Shown piece after piece: positions 6,115 to 13,935 of a stretch of 33,005 bases of DNA. This DNA is from Treponema sp. (GTDB taxonomy: Bacteria > Spirochaetota > Spirochaetia > Treponematales > Breznakiellaceae). The number at the start of each line of letters is the position of its first letter. Position 1 is the first letter of the stretch. Below the pieces are notes generated by a model that saw only the letters and a list, made by a program, of their open reading frames with translations, made no database searches and was not told where the DNA came from. The stretch covers positions 1 to 33,005 of the forward strand of contig WQXI01000026.1 in NCBI GenBank assembly GCA_009784935.1, given 5' to 3'. The position numbers and the translations under genes are program-made.

Positions 6115-8289
6115 TTATTCTACCTTAAAGCGCAAGATATCAGAGCTTAACGCAACAATGTTTTCCTTGTTTTCCTCAGTTATTTCGTCAACTCTTGTAA
6201 ACGCGCCTGTGATTTCTTCAGAGTTCTTTGTCATTTCGTCCATGTCTCCGGCTACTTCGGCAGTAATTAATTTTAACGCTTTGCTTTGACTTAAGATTTC
6301 TCTGCTTTCTTCTGTCATATCACTAGATGCTTTACGTACAAGCCCCGTTATGGAATTAAGCTGAGTTACAGCTTCCAGTATTTGGCGGCTGCCTTCGCCT
6401 TGTTCTTCCATCGCGTTTCTGATCTGAGTTTCCTGATCCGCTACAGTTTGAACTTCTTTTTCTATAGTTTGGAATCTTTCCAGAACTACGCTTGTAGACC
6501 TTGTGATAGCGTCAATCATTGTTTTTATTTTTTTAAGAACCGCGCTTATCGTCTTTGATTGATTGCCGGAATTTTCCGCCAGCTTTCGTATCTCGTCGGC
6601 TACTACAGCAAAACCTTTGCCTGACTCACCTGCGTGCGCCGCTTCTATCGCGGCGTTCATAGCAAGAAGATTTGTTTGGCTTGCAATCGTCTGCATAACA
6701 GAGTTGATCTGCAAGAGCCCTTCTGATTCCTGAGCTATTTCCTGAATGTCTGTAGAAACTTTGTGTAAGTCTCCTCTGCCTGCTCCCGAGGATTCTGCCA
6801 AGGAGTTTATATTCGCTGTATTTCTTACCAGTGTCTGTGTAACAGATTGAATATTAGCCAGCATTTCTTCTATTGCGGATGAAGACTGGGATACATTATT
6901 CGCCTGAATCGTAATGTGCTCGTTTAGTCCGTCAATCCCCTGAATAATTCTTTCCATTGTATTTGCGGCAGAGTTTACATTGTCTGACTGGGATAAAACT
7001 TGTCCTCTCATATGCTTCATACTTGTGTTAATGCCTTCTATATCTTTTTTTGTAATTGCCATATATGACGCAAGTTCATCGCTTGTATCGGTAAGAGCAA
7101 TAGTCTTTCCTTTTATGCTGACAAGCAGTTCTCTCATTTTTTCGAAAGTTAGATTGAAAAAATCCCCCAATGTGCCGATTTCGTCCTGTCTGTGAAGATC
7201 GAGCCGTGTCGTTAAATCCCAATCCAAAGCGATATGATCAAGAGTTGCTATCATATAATTTAACGGCAATAACATCCGTGTGATATAAATATTAAAAAGG
7301 ACAAAGATACACGCGATAACAATGATTATCATCAAAAAGAGCAGAACCACTCCGGTATCCTGCTTTTGCACTTCCATTTCCGGGATTTTTTGAATTGCTG
7401 TAATGTACCAGCCCAATGCGGGTACTTCGCCAACGGCAATGATATCACCTGATGATTCAAAAAATTCAAACTCTCCTGTTTTTAGATTTTTGGCTCTGGA
7501 AAAAATTTCCTGTCCCTCGTTCTTTAGCTCGGTTGCTATACCAACTTTATTTGCTACCAGTCTGGGATCTAATGCTCCCGTAATTTCACCTTCGCCGTTA
7601 AACAGATAAAGAATTGCGTCTCCGCCGTAATTCCTGTAAATGGAATTAACAAATTCTGTTAATACGATACCTGTTCCTACAAGGCCAATAGGCGTGCGTG
7701 CAGATCCAGTCTGTCTAAAAACCGGCGCATTGATCCATAGATTTGTTGTTCCGGCTACATCGTTGTAGTTAATATTAAAATTATATTTTTCTGTTTCGTA
7801 GAGGGTGTGATTATACCAGTAGTTATCAGGATCATCCGCGTCAACTACATAGAAATTATTCTCTGCAAAATAAAATACCTTATCAATATCGCTGACCCAA
7901 AAGACTATATTGCTTCCAAAAGCTTCTCTGTAACCTTCGATTTCGTCAAATGCGGTGCGCCTTATTATTGGTTCTGTCGGACTGAGAAAGTGCCGTATAA
8001 TAAGCGGCGAAGTTGCCATTTTCATAGCAAGGGCTATCTCTCCGTTTACCGACGCTTCCAGTTTGATTTTTTCGATTTCGATCTCTTTTACTAATTCATG
8101 CCCCATGTTGGTTTTTATTGTTTCGTGCATTGTTTTAGCGGTTCGCTCAATGTTTCTTGCATCTTGCCTCATGGAGAGTAAGAATATTATGCTTCCGCCG
8201 ATAAAAATAAGCGAGAAAAAAACAACAGAGAAAGTCGTTACCCTTCTTTTAATAGAAGTTCTTTGTTTGCTTTGATTTGTATCTTTCAT
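6115..8289 (-). CDS. Methyl-accepting chemotaxis protein (cache-type)
   Basis: A 724-residue transmembrane receptor. TM1 is at about 19-40, a large periplasmic region at 41-311 has the size and features of a double-cache sensor ([29 protein letters not shown]), and TM2 is at about 312-337. A HAMP domain follows (about 338-392), then a long methyl-accepting coiled coil to about 690. The conserved hairpin tip is at about 535-575, with [20 protein letters not shown] and [15 protein letters not shown]. It would signal through CheW/CheA to flagellar motors. The C-terminus FKVE lacks the CheR-binding pentapeptide. It is followed after 2 nt by the tethered binding protein. No Shine-Dalgarno precedes the ATG, which lies about 5 nt from a predicted transcription start. 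The ligand is not identifiable. Confidence 0.93.
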   Translation of the reverse strand: MKDTNQSKQRTSIKRRVTTFSVVFFSLIFIGGSIIFLLSMRQDARNIERTAKTMHETIKTNMGHELVKEIEIEKIKLEASVNGEIALAMKMATSPLIIRHFLSPTEPIIRRTAFDEIEGYREAFGSNIVFWVSDIDKVFYFAENNFYVVDADDPDNYWYNHTLYETEKYNFNINYNDVAGTTNLWINAPVFRQTGSARTPIGLVGTGIVLTEFVNSIYRNYGGDAILYLFNGEGEITGALDPRLVANKVGIATELKNEGQEIFSRAKNLKTGEFEFFESSGDIIAVGEVPALGWYITAIQKIPEMEVQKQDTGVVLLFLMIIIVIACIFVLFNIYITRMLLPLNYMIATLDHIALDWDLTTRLDLHRQDEIGTLGDFFNLTFEKMRELLVSIKGKTIALTDTSDELASYMAITKKDIEGINTSMKHMRGQVLSQSDNVNSAANTMERIIQGIDGLNEHITIQANNVSQSSSAIEEMLANIQSVTQTLVRNTANINSLAESSGAGRGDLHKVSTDIQEIAQESEGLLQINSVMQTIASQTNLLAMNAAIEAAHAGESGKGFAVVADEIRKLAENSGNQSKTISAVLKKIKTMIDAITRSTSVVLERFQTIEKEVQTVADQETQIRNAMEEQGEGSRQILEAVTQLNSITGLVRKASSDMTEESREILSQSKALKLITAEVAGDMDEMTKNSEEITGAFTRVDEITEENKENIVALSSDILRFKVE

Positions 8290-8300
8290 GCAAAGATCAT

Positions 8301-8309
8301 ACTATACCA
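8301..8309 (-). promoter_or_regulatory. Putative extended -10 promoter of the chemoreceptor operon
   Basis: On the minus strand TGG-TATAGT (complement of 8301-8309) is an extended -10. No good -35 is seen at 17 bases. Predicted transcription start is about 8294, leaving about 5 nt before the ATG at 8289. The start codon itself sits in the loop of an ATCTTT/AAAGAT inverted repeat (8281-8297). Confidence 0.45.
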
Positions 8310-8381
8310 GTGTTGTATTAGCAACAATAAAAGCAAATTTTATAAAAATTGTTTTTGGTACTTTCGGAGATTTGCATTATA

Positions 8382-8390
8382 TGTTATAAT
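8382..8390 (+). promoter_or_regulatory. Putative extended -10 promoter of ackA
   Basis: TGT-TATAAT (8382-8390) is a consensus extended -10 with no clear -35. Predicted start about 8397 gives a 29-nt leader containing AAAGGCGGG before the ATG at 8426. This promoter is divergent from the chemoreceptor promoter. Confidence 0.55.
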
Positions 8391-8425
8391 GGGCTTTCGG
8401 CAAATTAAAGAAAAGGCGGGAAAAT

Positions 8426-9763
8426 ATGATTATTTTAACATTAAACTGCGGTTCATCATCGGCAAAGTACCAAGTTTATGATTGGGAAAAAAAGGATGTT
8501 CTTGCGGTCGGTATTGTAGAAAAAGCTTCTGTCAGCGGTTCCTTTATTACTCACAAAGCCAAGGGCAGGGAAGAAGTTGTATTTAAGCAGGAATGTCCGA
8601 CACACGCTGACGCTATAGAACTTATCATTAAAACTCTGACCAGCAAAGAAAACGGCGTTATCAGTGATATGAAGGTAATCACTGCTGTTGGACATCGTGT
8701 TGTGCATGGCGGCGACAAATTTACTAAATCTGTCATCGTTGATGATACAGCAATGGCAGCTTTTACAGCGATGCAGGACTTAAGTCCTTTGCATAATCCC
8801 GCAAATATAATGGGAATAGAAGCCGCAAAAAAAGTTTTACCCAATGTACCGCATTGCGCAATTATGGATACCGCATGGCATCAGACTATGCCGCCTAAAA
8901 ATTATCTTTATGCTGTTCCGCTGGATTGGTATAAAAAATACAGAGTGCGCCGTTATGGTTTTCATGGAACAAGTTTTCTTTACACTGCAAAACGCGCCGC
9001 TGTTCTTTTGGGACAGGATCCTTTTAAAACTAATGTTATTATCTGTCACCTAGGAAACGGCGCTTCGATTAACGCTGTTAAAGACGGCAAATCTTTTGAT
9101 ACATCGATGGGCATTACTCCGCTGGAAGGACTCGTTATGGGAACGCGTTCCGGCGACGTAGATCCGTCACTTCCTTTTTATGTTATGCGCAAGACAGGAA
9201 TGAGCGTTTCAGAAATCGAAAGCGCGCTTAATAAATCATCAGGGCTTTTTGGGCTGACAGGAAAATTTACAGACAGGCGCGATATTCAAGCTGCTGCAGA
9301 AACCGGCAACATAGACGCATTGCGCGCGCAAAAGATCGAAGCTCACCGCGTTAAAAAGTATATAGGAGCGTATCAGGCGATTCTCGGCAGAGTAGACGCT
9401 CTTGTTTTGACCGCCGGTGTCGGTGAGTTTGCATGGTTTATGCGGGATAAAATCCTAAATGGTCTCGAAGGTATCGGAATGGTTTATGATCCTGTTAAAA
9501 ACGATATTTCCCGGACCAGAAATACAGAAACATTAATCAGTAAGCCCGAATCTAAGATTCCGATTTACATTATTCCTACCGACGAAGAACTTGTAATGAC
9601 AGAGGACGCATTTGCTCTTATGCAGGGAACATACGACACGCATACTAATTTTAAATATTCGTTCCAGAGCAAAGATTATATTAACAAGGGACGCGCCGAA
9701 GGGTTGGTTTATGATCTTAAAAAGAATCCGGCTCTTGCAAGTATTATTGCAAAACCAAAATAA
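8426..9763 (+). CDS. ackA: Acetate kinase
   Basis: Catalyses acetyl phosphate + ADP to acetate + ATP, the ATP-yielding end of mixed-acid or acetogenic fermentation in the cytoplasm. Both family signatures are present: [14 protein letters not shown] near the N-terminus and [13 protein letters not shown] in the middle. Also seen are [36 protein letters not shown] and the late [12 protein letters not shown]. At 445 residues it is about 45 longer than typical acetate kinases. The extra length is a C-terminal tail after the usual [14 protein letters not shown] ending. The start is supported by a purine-rich site 7-14 nt upstream and by the N-terminal motif position. No pta gene is adjacent. The PfkB kinase gene follows after 2 nt and is probably co-transcribed. 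Confidence 0.96.
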   Translation: MIILTLNCGSSSAKYQVYDWEKKDVLAVGIVEKASVSGSFITHKAKGREEVVFKQECPTHADAIELIIKTLTSKENGVISDMKVITAVGHRVVHGGDKFTKSVIVDDTAMAAFTAMQDLSPLHNPANIMGIEAAKKVLPNVPHCAIMDTAWHQTMPPKNYLYAVPLDWYKKYRVRRYGFHGTSFLYTAKRAAVLLGQDPFKTNVIICHLGNGASINAVKDGKSFDTSMGITPLEGLVMGTRSGDVDPSLPFYVMRKTGMSVSEIESALNKSSGLFGLTGKFTDRRDIQAAAETGNIDALRAQKIEAHRVKKYIGAYQAILGRVDALVLTAGVGEFAWFMRDKILNGLEGIGMVYDPVKNDISRTRNTETLISKPESKIPIYIIPTDEELVMTEDAFALMQGTYDTHTNFKYSFQSKDYINKGRAEGLVYDLKKNPALASIIAKPK

Positions 9764-9765
9764 GT

Positions 9766-10851
9766 ATGACAGAACCGCTAAACAGTGAGCTGCCGGATAA
9801 TTCGCTGCAAAGCAGCGAGTTATTATGTATTGGTAATCCGCTTGTCGATGTTTTTGTAAACATCGACAATAACTTTGCGCTTAAGTACGGTATTCTGGAG
9901 CCTGTTCAGCATATTGACCGCGAAAAAGCAGAAGTTATACTTAATGATACCTCGATTAATTTTGCAGAATCGGTAAAGAGTTCCGGCGGCGGCGCGGCGA
10001 ACGTAGCAAAAATCTCAGCAATGCTTGGAATGAACTCTGCGTTTTCCGGCTGTGTAGGATATGACGAATTAGCAAAAATATTCGAAGAAGAAATGATCTC
10101 TGCAGGTGTGTCTGCAATGCTTGTGAAAACACAGGGAAGAACAGGGCTTTGCTTTGTGTACAATCTTGACGGAGAAATTCGTTTTGCGGCAAGTCCCGGC
10201 GCCGCGCTGGAATTAAACGAAAGTTATATCAGCGAAGAACTAATAGGCAGCGCAGAAGCTGTTGTAGTAGACGGCTTTATACTGGATCGCCGCCCTTTTG
10301 TTCAGTACATTTTAAGGCACGCAAGCCGCAAAGGAATTCCTGTTGCTTTGGATGCGGCTTCTATTTTTCAGGTTAAAAGCAAGGCAGAAGAAATCTTAAC
10401 ATACAGCCGCAATTATCCGCTGTTTGTTTTTATGAACGCAGATGAAGCATTGGCTTTTTATCATACAATCAGAAAAAGCCGCGACGAGCCGGTAAATCTA
10501 TCAGAAAAAGAAAAAGAAACTATTATTCTGCGTGATGTCTGCCCAATGTTAAAAATTATTACAGACGGCGAGTTATTCCCGATTATGGTTGTTAAACTGG
10601 GAGGTAGGGGAGCTTTAGTTGTCGCCGGAGGCAATGTATACCGCGAAGAAACTTTTGCTGTAGTTCCGCGCAACACAGTGGGAGCAGGCGATGCTTTTTG
10701 CGCGGCTTTTATTTCTGCATGGCTTCGCGGAAAATCTCTCTCAGAATGCGCGGTGCTTGGAAACAAGGTTGCGCGTGAAATTTTAGAAGTACCCGGCACT
10801 CATATTAAAAGCAGCAAGTTAAAGGCATTTGCAAAGATACTGCAAAAGTAG
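9766..10851 (+). CDS. PfkB-family carbohydrate/nucleoside kinase (adenosine-kinase-like)
   Basis: A 361-residue ribokinase-fold kinase. The N-terminal substrate region is CIGNPLVDVFVNID, the PfkB signature 1 region is SSGGGAANVAKISAMLGM, and the catalytic motif is NTVGAGDAF with the general base Asp309. The lid segment GRTGLCFVYNLDGEIRF resembles adenosine-kinase and sugar-kinase relatives rather than phosphofructokinase. Substrate cannot be fixed from sequence; adenosine, ribose or a related sugar are the main options. It is located 2 nt after ackA with no separate ribosome binding site visible, which suggests translational coupling. A promoter for the next gene sits at its 3' end. Confidence 0.88.
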   Translation: MTEPLNSELPDNSLQSSELLCIGNPLVDVFVNIDNNFALKYGILEPVQHIDREKAEVILNDTSINFAESVKSSGGGAANVAKISAMLGMNSAFSGCVGYDELAKIFEEEMISAGVSAMLVKTQGRTGLCFVYNLDGEIRFAASPGAALELNESYISEELIGSAEAVVVDGFILDRRPFVQYILRHASRKGIPVALDAASIFQVKSKAEEILTYSRNYPLFVFMNADEALAFYHTIRKSRDEPVNLSEKEKETIILRDVCPMLKIITDGELFPIMVVKLGGRGALVVAGGNVYREETFAVVPRNTVGAGDAFCAAFISAWLRGKSLSECAVLGNKVAREILEVPGTHIKSSKLKAFAKILQK

Positions 10852-10857
10852 TATAAT
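10829..10857 (+). promoter_or_regulatory. Putative promoter of the YdcF-like gene
   Basis: TTGCAA (10829-10834), 17-base spacer and consensus TATAAT (10852-10857), overlapping the end of the PfkB gene. Predicted start about 10864 leaves an 8-nt leader without Shine-Dalgarno before the ATG at 10872. Confidence 0.6.
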
Positions 10858-10871
10858 AAAACCGTATTTTT

Positions 10872-11657
10872 ATGCAGATAAAAACACCGGAACTAATAAT
10901 AAATATTCTTGTAAGACCTCTTATAATTTTTGCAGGCGCTATGTGCATATGGTATTTTCTTGCGTTAAGAAACTTTATCGGGTACATAAATCAATTTAAT
11001 TATATATGGCTTTTTGCCGGAGTTTTCTTCATCCTGCTTGCGGTTTTTATAGGTCTGATAATAAAACTGTTTTTTAAAATGCCCAAGGTAATCAGAGTAA
11101 CGGCTGTCAGCCTAATTGCCGCTTTTGTTTTATCTTTTATTATTATAGAAGGACTTGTAATAATAAACAGAAAATCCAGCAATTACGAAAACGCAGATTA
11201 TGTTATTATTTTGGGAGCAGGTTTATACAGGGAAGGTCCTACATATACCCTTTGGAGAAGAATTAACTCTGCGATTATTTATTCCAGAAATAATCCCGAT
11301 GTTCAAATTATTGTAAGCGGCGGTACAGGAGAAGGGCAAAGGGTGTCTGAGGCAGAAGTAATGTCCAGAGTTCTGCAAAGTTACGGGATAGGCGCCGATA
11401 GGATTCTAATAGAAGACAAATCGACAAATACTTACGAAAATATAAGTTATTCCGCGGCGTTTATCAATGATACCGAAGCAAAAATAGTTATTGCTTCTTC
11501 TGAGTTTCATTTGTTTCGCGCAAAGATTACCGCAAAGAGGCTGGGGTTTAAAAATGTCGGAACATTGGCGAGCTGGACTCCGCGAATTCTGCTGCCCAAT
11601 TCTTTAATTAGAGAATATATGGCTGTTATTAAAACGCTTTTGTTTGATTCGCGCTGA
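10872..11657 (+). CDS. YdcF/ElyC/SanA-family (DUF218) membrane protein
   Basis: A 261-residue protein with three predicted N-terminal membrane helices (about 12-32, 43-67, 76-98) followed by a DUF218 domain. That domain shows ADYVIILGAGL, IIVSGGTGEGQRVSEAEVM, ILIEDKSTNTYENI and IVIASSEFHLFRA, which are the conserved blocks of the YdcF/SanA/ElyC group. Members are connected with envelope integrity and peptidoglycan or lipid-carrier homeostasis; the reaction is not established. The domain is predicted on the periplasmic side. It appears to have its own promoter and a very short leader. The following DJ-1 gene begins 52 nt later with its own ribosome binding site. Confidence 0.85.
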   Translation: MQIKTPELIINILVRPLIIFAGAMCIWYFLALRNFIGYINQFNYIWLFAGVFFILLAVFIGLIIKLFFKMPKVIRVTAVSLIAAFVLSFIIIEGLVIINRKSSNYENADYVIILGAGLYREGPTYTLWRRINSAIIYSRNNPDVQIIVSGGTGEGQRVSEAEVMSRVLQSYGIGADRILIEDKSTNTYENISYSAAFINDTEAKIVIASSEFHLFRAKITAKRLGFKNVGTLASWTPRILLPNSLIREYMAVIKTLLFDSR

Positions 11658-11709
11658 GGGGTATCCCGAGTGCAAACTAATTTAACAAAAAAACATAAAG
11701 GAAAAAGCA

Positions 11710-12270
11710 ATGACAAAAAAAGCAATTGTTTTATTAGCTGACGGTTTTGAAGAAGTCGAAGCTGTTACACCTATCGATTATCTGCGCAGAGCGGGAATAG
11801 AAGTAACGGCTGCTTCTATTTCTAATAGTCTTACAGTTACAGGAAGATGGACAGGAATAAAAGTTATCGCAGATGTTTTGCTCTCTGATATTGTAAAAGA
11901 GAGCGGCAGTTGGGATGCGGTAATTGTTCCCGGAGGACTTCCCGGCGCAGATAATCTGGCTGCTTCTAAAGAAACCGGCGCTTTGTTAAAAAGCATGGCA
12001 GATTCAGGCAGACTGGTTTGCGCTATTTGCGCTTCTCCTGTGATTGTTCTTGCTCCGCTTGGTTTGCTTGCAGGGAAAAAATTTACCTGCTATCCCGGAA
12101 TGGAAGAAAAGACCAAAGAAGGCAGCTGGTCAGGCGATCGTGTAGTTGTTGATGGAAATATAATCACAAGCCGCGCGGCGGGAACAACAGGCGAGTTTGC
12201 GATCGCTATTATCAAAAAATTGCTTGGAGAAGAAGCGGGTAATAAAATTGCAGAAACAGTGCTGTTATAA
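11710..12270 (+). CDS. DJ-1/PfpI family protein, DJ-1 subfamily
   Basis: A 186-residue cytoplasmic protein aligned end to end with the DJ-1/YajL group. It opens with KKAIVLLADGFEEVEAVTP (the conserved Glu is Glu17), then RRAGIEVTAA, VIVPGGLPGADNL, and the nucleophile elbow VCAICASP with Cys107 in the place of DJ-1 Cys106. TSRAAGTTGEFA closes the site. The family is linked to protection against oxidative and glyoxal stress; its enzymatic activity (glyoxalase III, deglycase) is debated. AAAGGA lies 9 nt before the ATG. It is convergent with the DksA-like gene. Confidence 0.92.
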   Translation: MTKKAIVLLADGFEEVEAVTPIDYLRRAGIEVTAASISNSLTVTGRWTGIKVIADVLLSDIVKESGSWDAVIVPGGLPGADNLAASKETGALLKSMADSGRLVCAICASPVIVLAPLGLLAGKKFTCYPGMEEKTKEGSWSGDRVVVDGNIITSRAAGTTGEFAIAIIKKLLGEEAGNKIAETVLL

Positions 12271-12289
12271 ATTTATATCGATTATAAAT
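12271..12289. other. AT-only palindrome between convergent genes
   Basis: ATTTATA (12271-12277) and TATAAAT (12283-12289) form a 7-base-pair stem around TCGAT, just after the DJ-1 stop and 11 nt from the end of the convergent DksA-like gene. It is the only structure seen in this 29-base gap. It could be a weak bidirectional terminator but has no GC stem or clean T-run. Confidence 0.25.
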
Positions 12290-12299
12290 ATATAAATAT

Positions 12300-12695
12300 T
12301 TATCGATTGCGCCGTTCTTCTTCTGACTTGCATTCGATACACATTAATGCATAAGGAATCGCAATAAGCCTGTCCTGCGGTATTCTTTTTCCGCACTTTA
12401 TACAGTGGCCGTATTTTCCTTGTTTAATGCGTGTAAGCGCGGATTCGATTAATTTAAGGCGTTTTAATTCCTGAGCGCCGATTGCTTCGATCATTTTTCT
12501 GTCGATATCATCCGACGCTATATCGGCGAGGTCTTTTGGTTCAACGCCGTCCATTATTTCTTTAAATTCTTCACTGCTTGCAACCAAATTATCGATAATT
12601 TCTGTCTTTAACACTGTGAGTGCAGATTCCATTTTATCGAGGAATTCCTGATCGATTGGCAGAATTTTTTTCTTCTTTTTGCCTGTCGCAGCCAT
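12300..12695 (-). CDS. DksA/TraR-family zinc-finger transcription factor
   Basis: A 131-residue protein with a Lys-rich N-terminus, a long helical middle and a C4 zinc finger: Cys98, Cys101, Cys119 and Cys122 within HCIKCGKRIPQ and MCIECK. This is the DksA/TraR C-terminal signature. Family members bind the RNA polymerase secondary channel and modulate promoters together with ppGpp. It is shorter than enterobacterial DksA (about 150 residues), and whether the acidic coiled-coil tip is functional cannot be told. AAAGGGGG sits 5 nt before the ATG and a near-consensus promoter lies upstream. Confidence 0.88.
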   Translation of the reverse strand: MAATGKKKKKILPIDQEFLDKMESALTVLKTEIIDNLVASSEEFKEIMDGVEPKDLADIASDDIDRKMIEAIGAQELKRLKLIESALTRIKQGKYGHCIKCGKRIPQDRLIAIPYALMCIECKSEEERRNR

Positions 12696-12725
12696 AGTGC
12701 CCCCTTTTAGTTAAACAGGTTTTAG

Positions 12726-12755
12726 ATACTAACACGCTTATTCAATAGTTGTCAA
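12726..12755 (-). promoter_or_regulatory. Putative promoter of the DksA-like gene
   Basis: On the minus strand a perfect TTGACA (12755-12750), an 18-base spacer and TAGTAT (12731-12726) preceded by TGT as an extended -10. Predicted start is about 12719, giving a 24-nt leader with a strong Shine-Dalgarno. The -35 lies just beyond the end of the upstream lipid kinase gene, so the gene is independently expressed. Confidence 0.65.
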
Positions 12756-12762
12756 CAGAAAA

Positions 12763-13830
12763 TTAATCCATCTTTAATAAAGGAATCGCAGGCGTTGTAA
12801 GCTCCATTTTGGCTGGGAAGTCTCCGGGCTGCAAAAGAACGGTTTCGCCGTCCATTTGGGCAAGAATCGGGTGCTTGCACGAAAATTCAATATGGTGAGC
12901 GTTAAAGGCAATCGTTTCCGGGCTATTAATGTGTTTACCGCTCGCTAACTGATTTTTTAACGAAAGCTTACGAAAGAACGAAGTTTGCTTTACGGCGCAG
13001 GCATTACGGCTGTCCGGCATTATTTTTTGCTGTGAACCGTAAGTTCTGTTTCCGGAAGCGCCCATAGCCAAAAGAAGCAGTTTTTCCCTAAAAGAAATAA
13101 CTTCATTATTTTTTGCGTCAAGCGCGCGCACATTAGTATAATCTACCTTATATTTGCGTTCATAAAACAAAGTTGCCATTTCGATCCAGAATTTATATGA
13201 ATCTCCGGGGAATTTCCCCTTCATTGTATTTGTCTGATGAGTTACATAAGCGTCAATCCCGACAGAAAGAATGTTAAACGCAAGGAATGGACCTTTCCAG
13301 CTTGTTGGTCCGTTGGGAGATGTGATTAATTGAACAGCGGGAGCAAATTCGATATGAGAAGGTTTAAGCAGTAAATCCAGCGCGTCTCCCAAATTTGCGC
13401 TGTCTGCGCCGTCATTGCCTGTTCCCATAGGAAGCCGCAATACAGCCAAATTAGAACGAACACCCGCCGGAGCTTTATAAACTGCGCCCATTACTTCGCC
13501 ATGGGTTCCGTCGCCGCCTGCGCTGATTATTAAATAGAAAGGATCGGGTTCTTTTTCCATTCTGATCAAAAACGAGCTGGTTATTTCGAAAGCAGAACCT
13601 TTGCCTTCTGTAAGGTTTATAATAATGTTTTTGTGTATAGGTCTTACCGGATTTGCTTCTGCTTTTTCTTTGTATCTTGTTAATGTCCGGATATGAGACT
13701 CCCATTTGGAAGAAATAGAAAAGCCGCCTGCAACCGGATTTACTACGATCATACAGCGCAGCGGGCGTCCCGGAGATATTTTGGAATGGACACATAACTC
13801 ATTTAGTGTCTGGGCAAAGAAAAAGTTCAT
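12763..13830 (-). CDS. Diacylglycerol kinase-type lipid kinase
   Basis: A 355-residue protein with the DAGK catalytic domain. It contains MIVVNPVAGG (27-36), the nucleotide-binding SAGGDGTHGEVM (GGDGT at 105-109) and LPMGTGNDGAD. The C-terminal beta-sandwich part contains LAFNILSVGIDAYVTH and ends with ILAQMDGETVLL. Such enzymes phosphorylate diacylglycerol, sphingosine-like or other lipids at the membrane using ATP. Substrate preference cannot be predicted. The first 26 residues before the catalytic domain are unusually long, and the ribosome binding site before the ATG at 13830 is weak (TTAAGA). No alternative in-frame start before the catalytic domain is better supported. Confidence 0.87.
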   Translation of the reverse strand: MNFFFAQTLNELCVHSKISPGRPLRCMIVVNPVAGGFSISSKWESHIRTLTRYKEKAEANPVRPIHKNIIINLTEGKGSAFEITSSFLIRMEKEPDPFYLIISAGGDGTHGEVMGAVYKAPAGVRSNLAVLRLPMGTGNDGADSANLGDALDLLLKPSHIEFAPAVQLITSPNGPTSWKGPFLAFNILSVGIDAYVTHQTNTMKGKFPGDSYKFWIEMATLFYERKYKVDYTNVRALDAKNNEVISFREKLLLLAMGASGNRTYGSQQKIMPDSRNACAVKQTSFFRKLSLKNQLASGKHINSPETIAFNAHHIEFSCKHPILAQMDGETVLLQPGDFPAKMELTTPAIPLLKMD

Positions 13831-13884
13831 TCTTAATAGTCACATGTAAATCAAAGAGGGTCAAGCATTCATTTGCTGCGGATA

Positions 13885-13913
13885 TTCTCATTTTATGTAA
13901 AATCTCCTATAAT
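13885..13913 (+). promoter_or_regulatory. Putative promoter of leuS
   Basis: TTCTCA (13885-13890), a 17-base spacer and consensus TATAAT (13908-13913). Predicted start is about 13920, giving a 16-nt leader with GGAG before the ATG at 13936. No T-box leader is present in such a short region. Confidence 0.6.
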
Positions 13914-13935
13914 TTGACGCAAGACGGAGAAAAAA

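Noticed and set aside
7955..8275. Plus-strand open frames opposite the chemoreceptor
   Set aside because: They are antisense shadows of a well-supported receptor gene, with no ribosome binding sites or recognisable content.
11655..11680. Terminator after the YdcF-like gene
   Set aside because: GGGGTATCCC can form only a tiny stem and is not followed by a T-run.
13831..13935. Promoter for the lipid kinase gene (TTGACC on the minus strand near 13861)
   Set aside because: A usable -10 would need a 20-base spacer and would place transcription start after the ATG.
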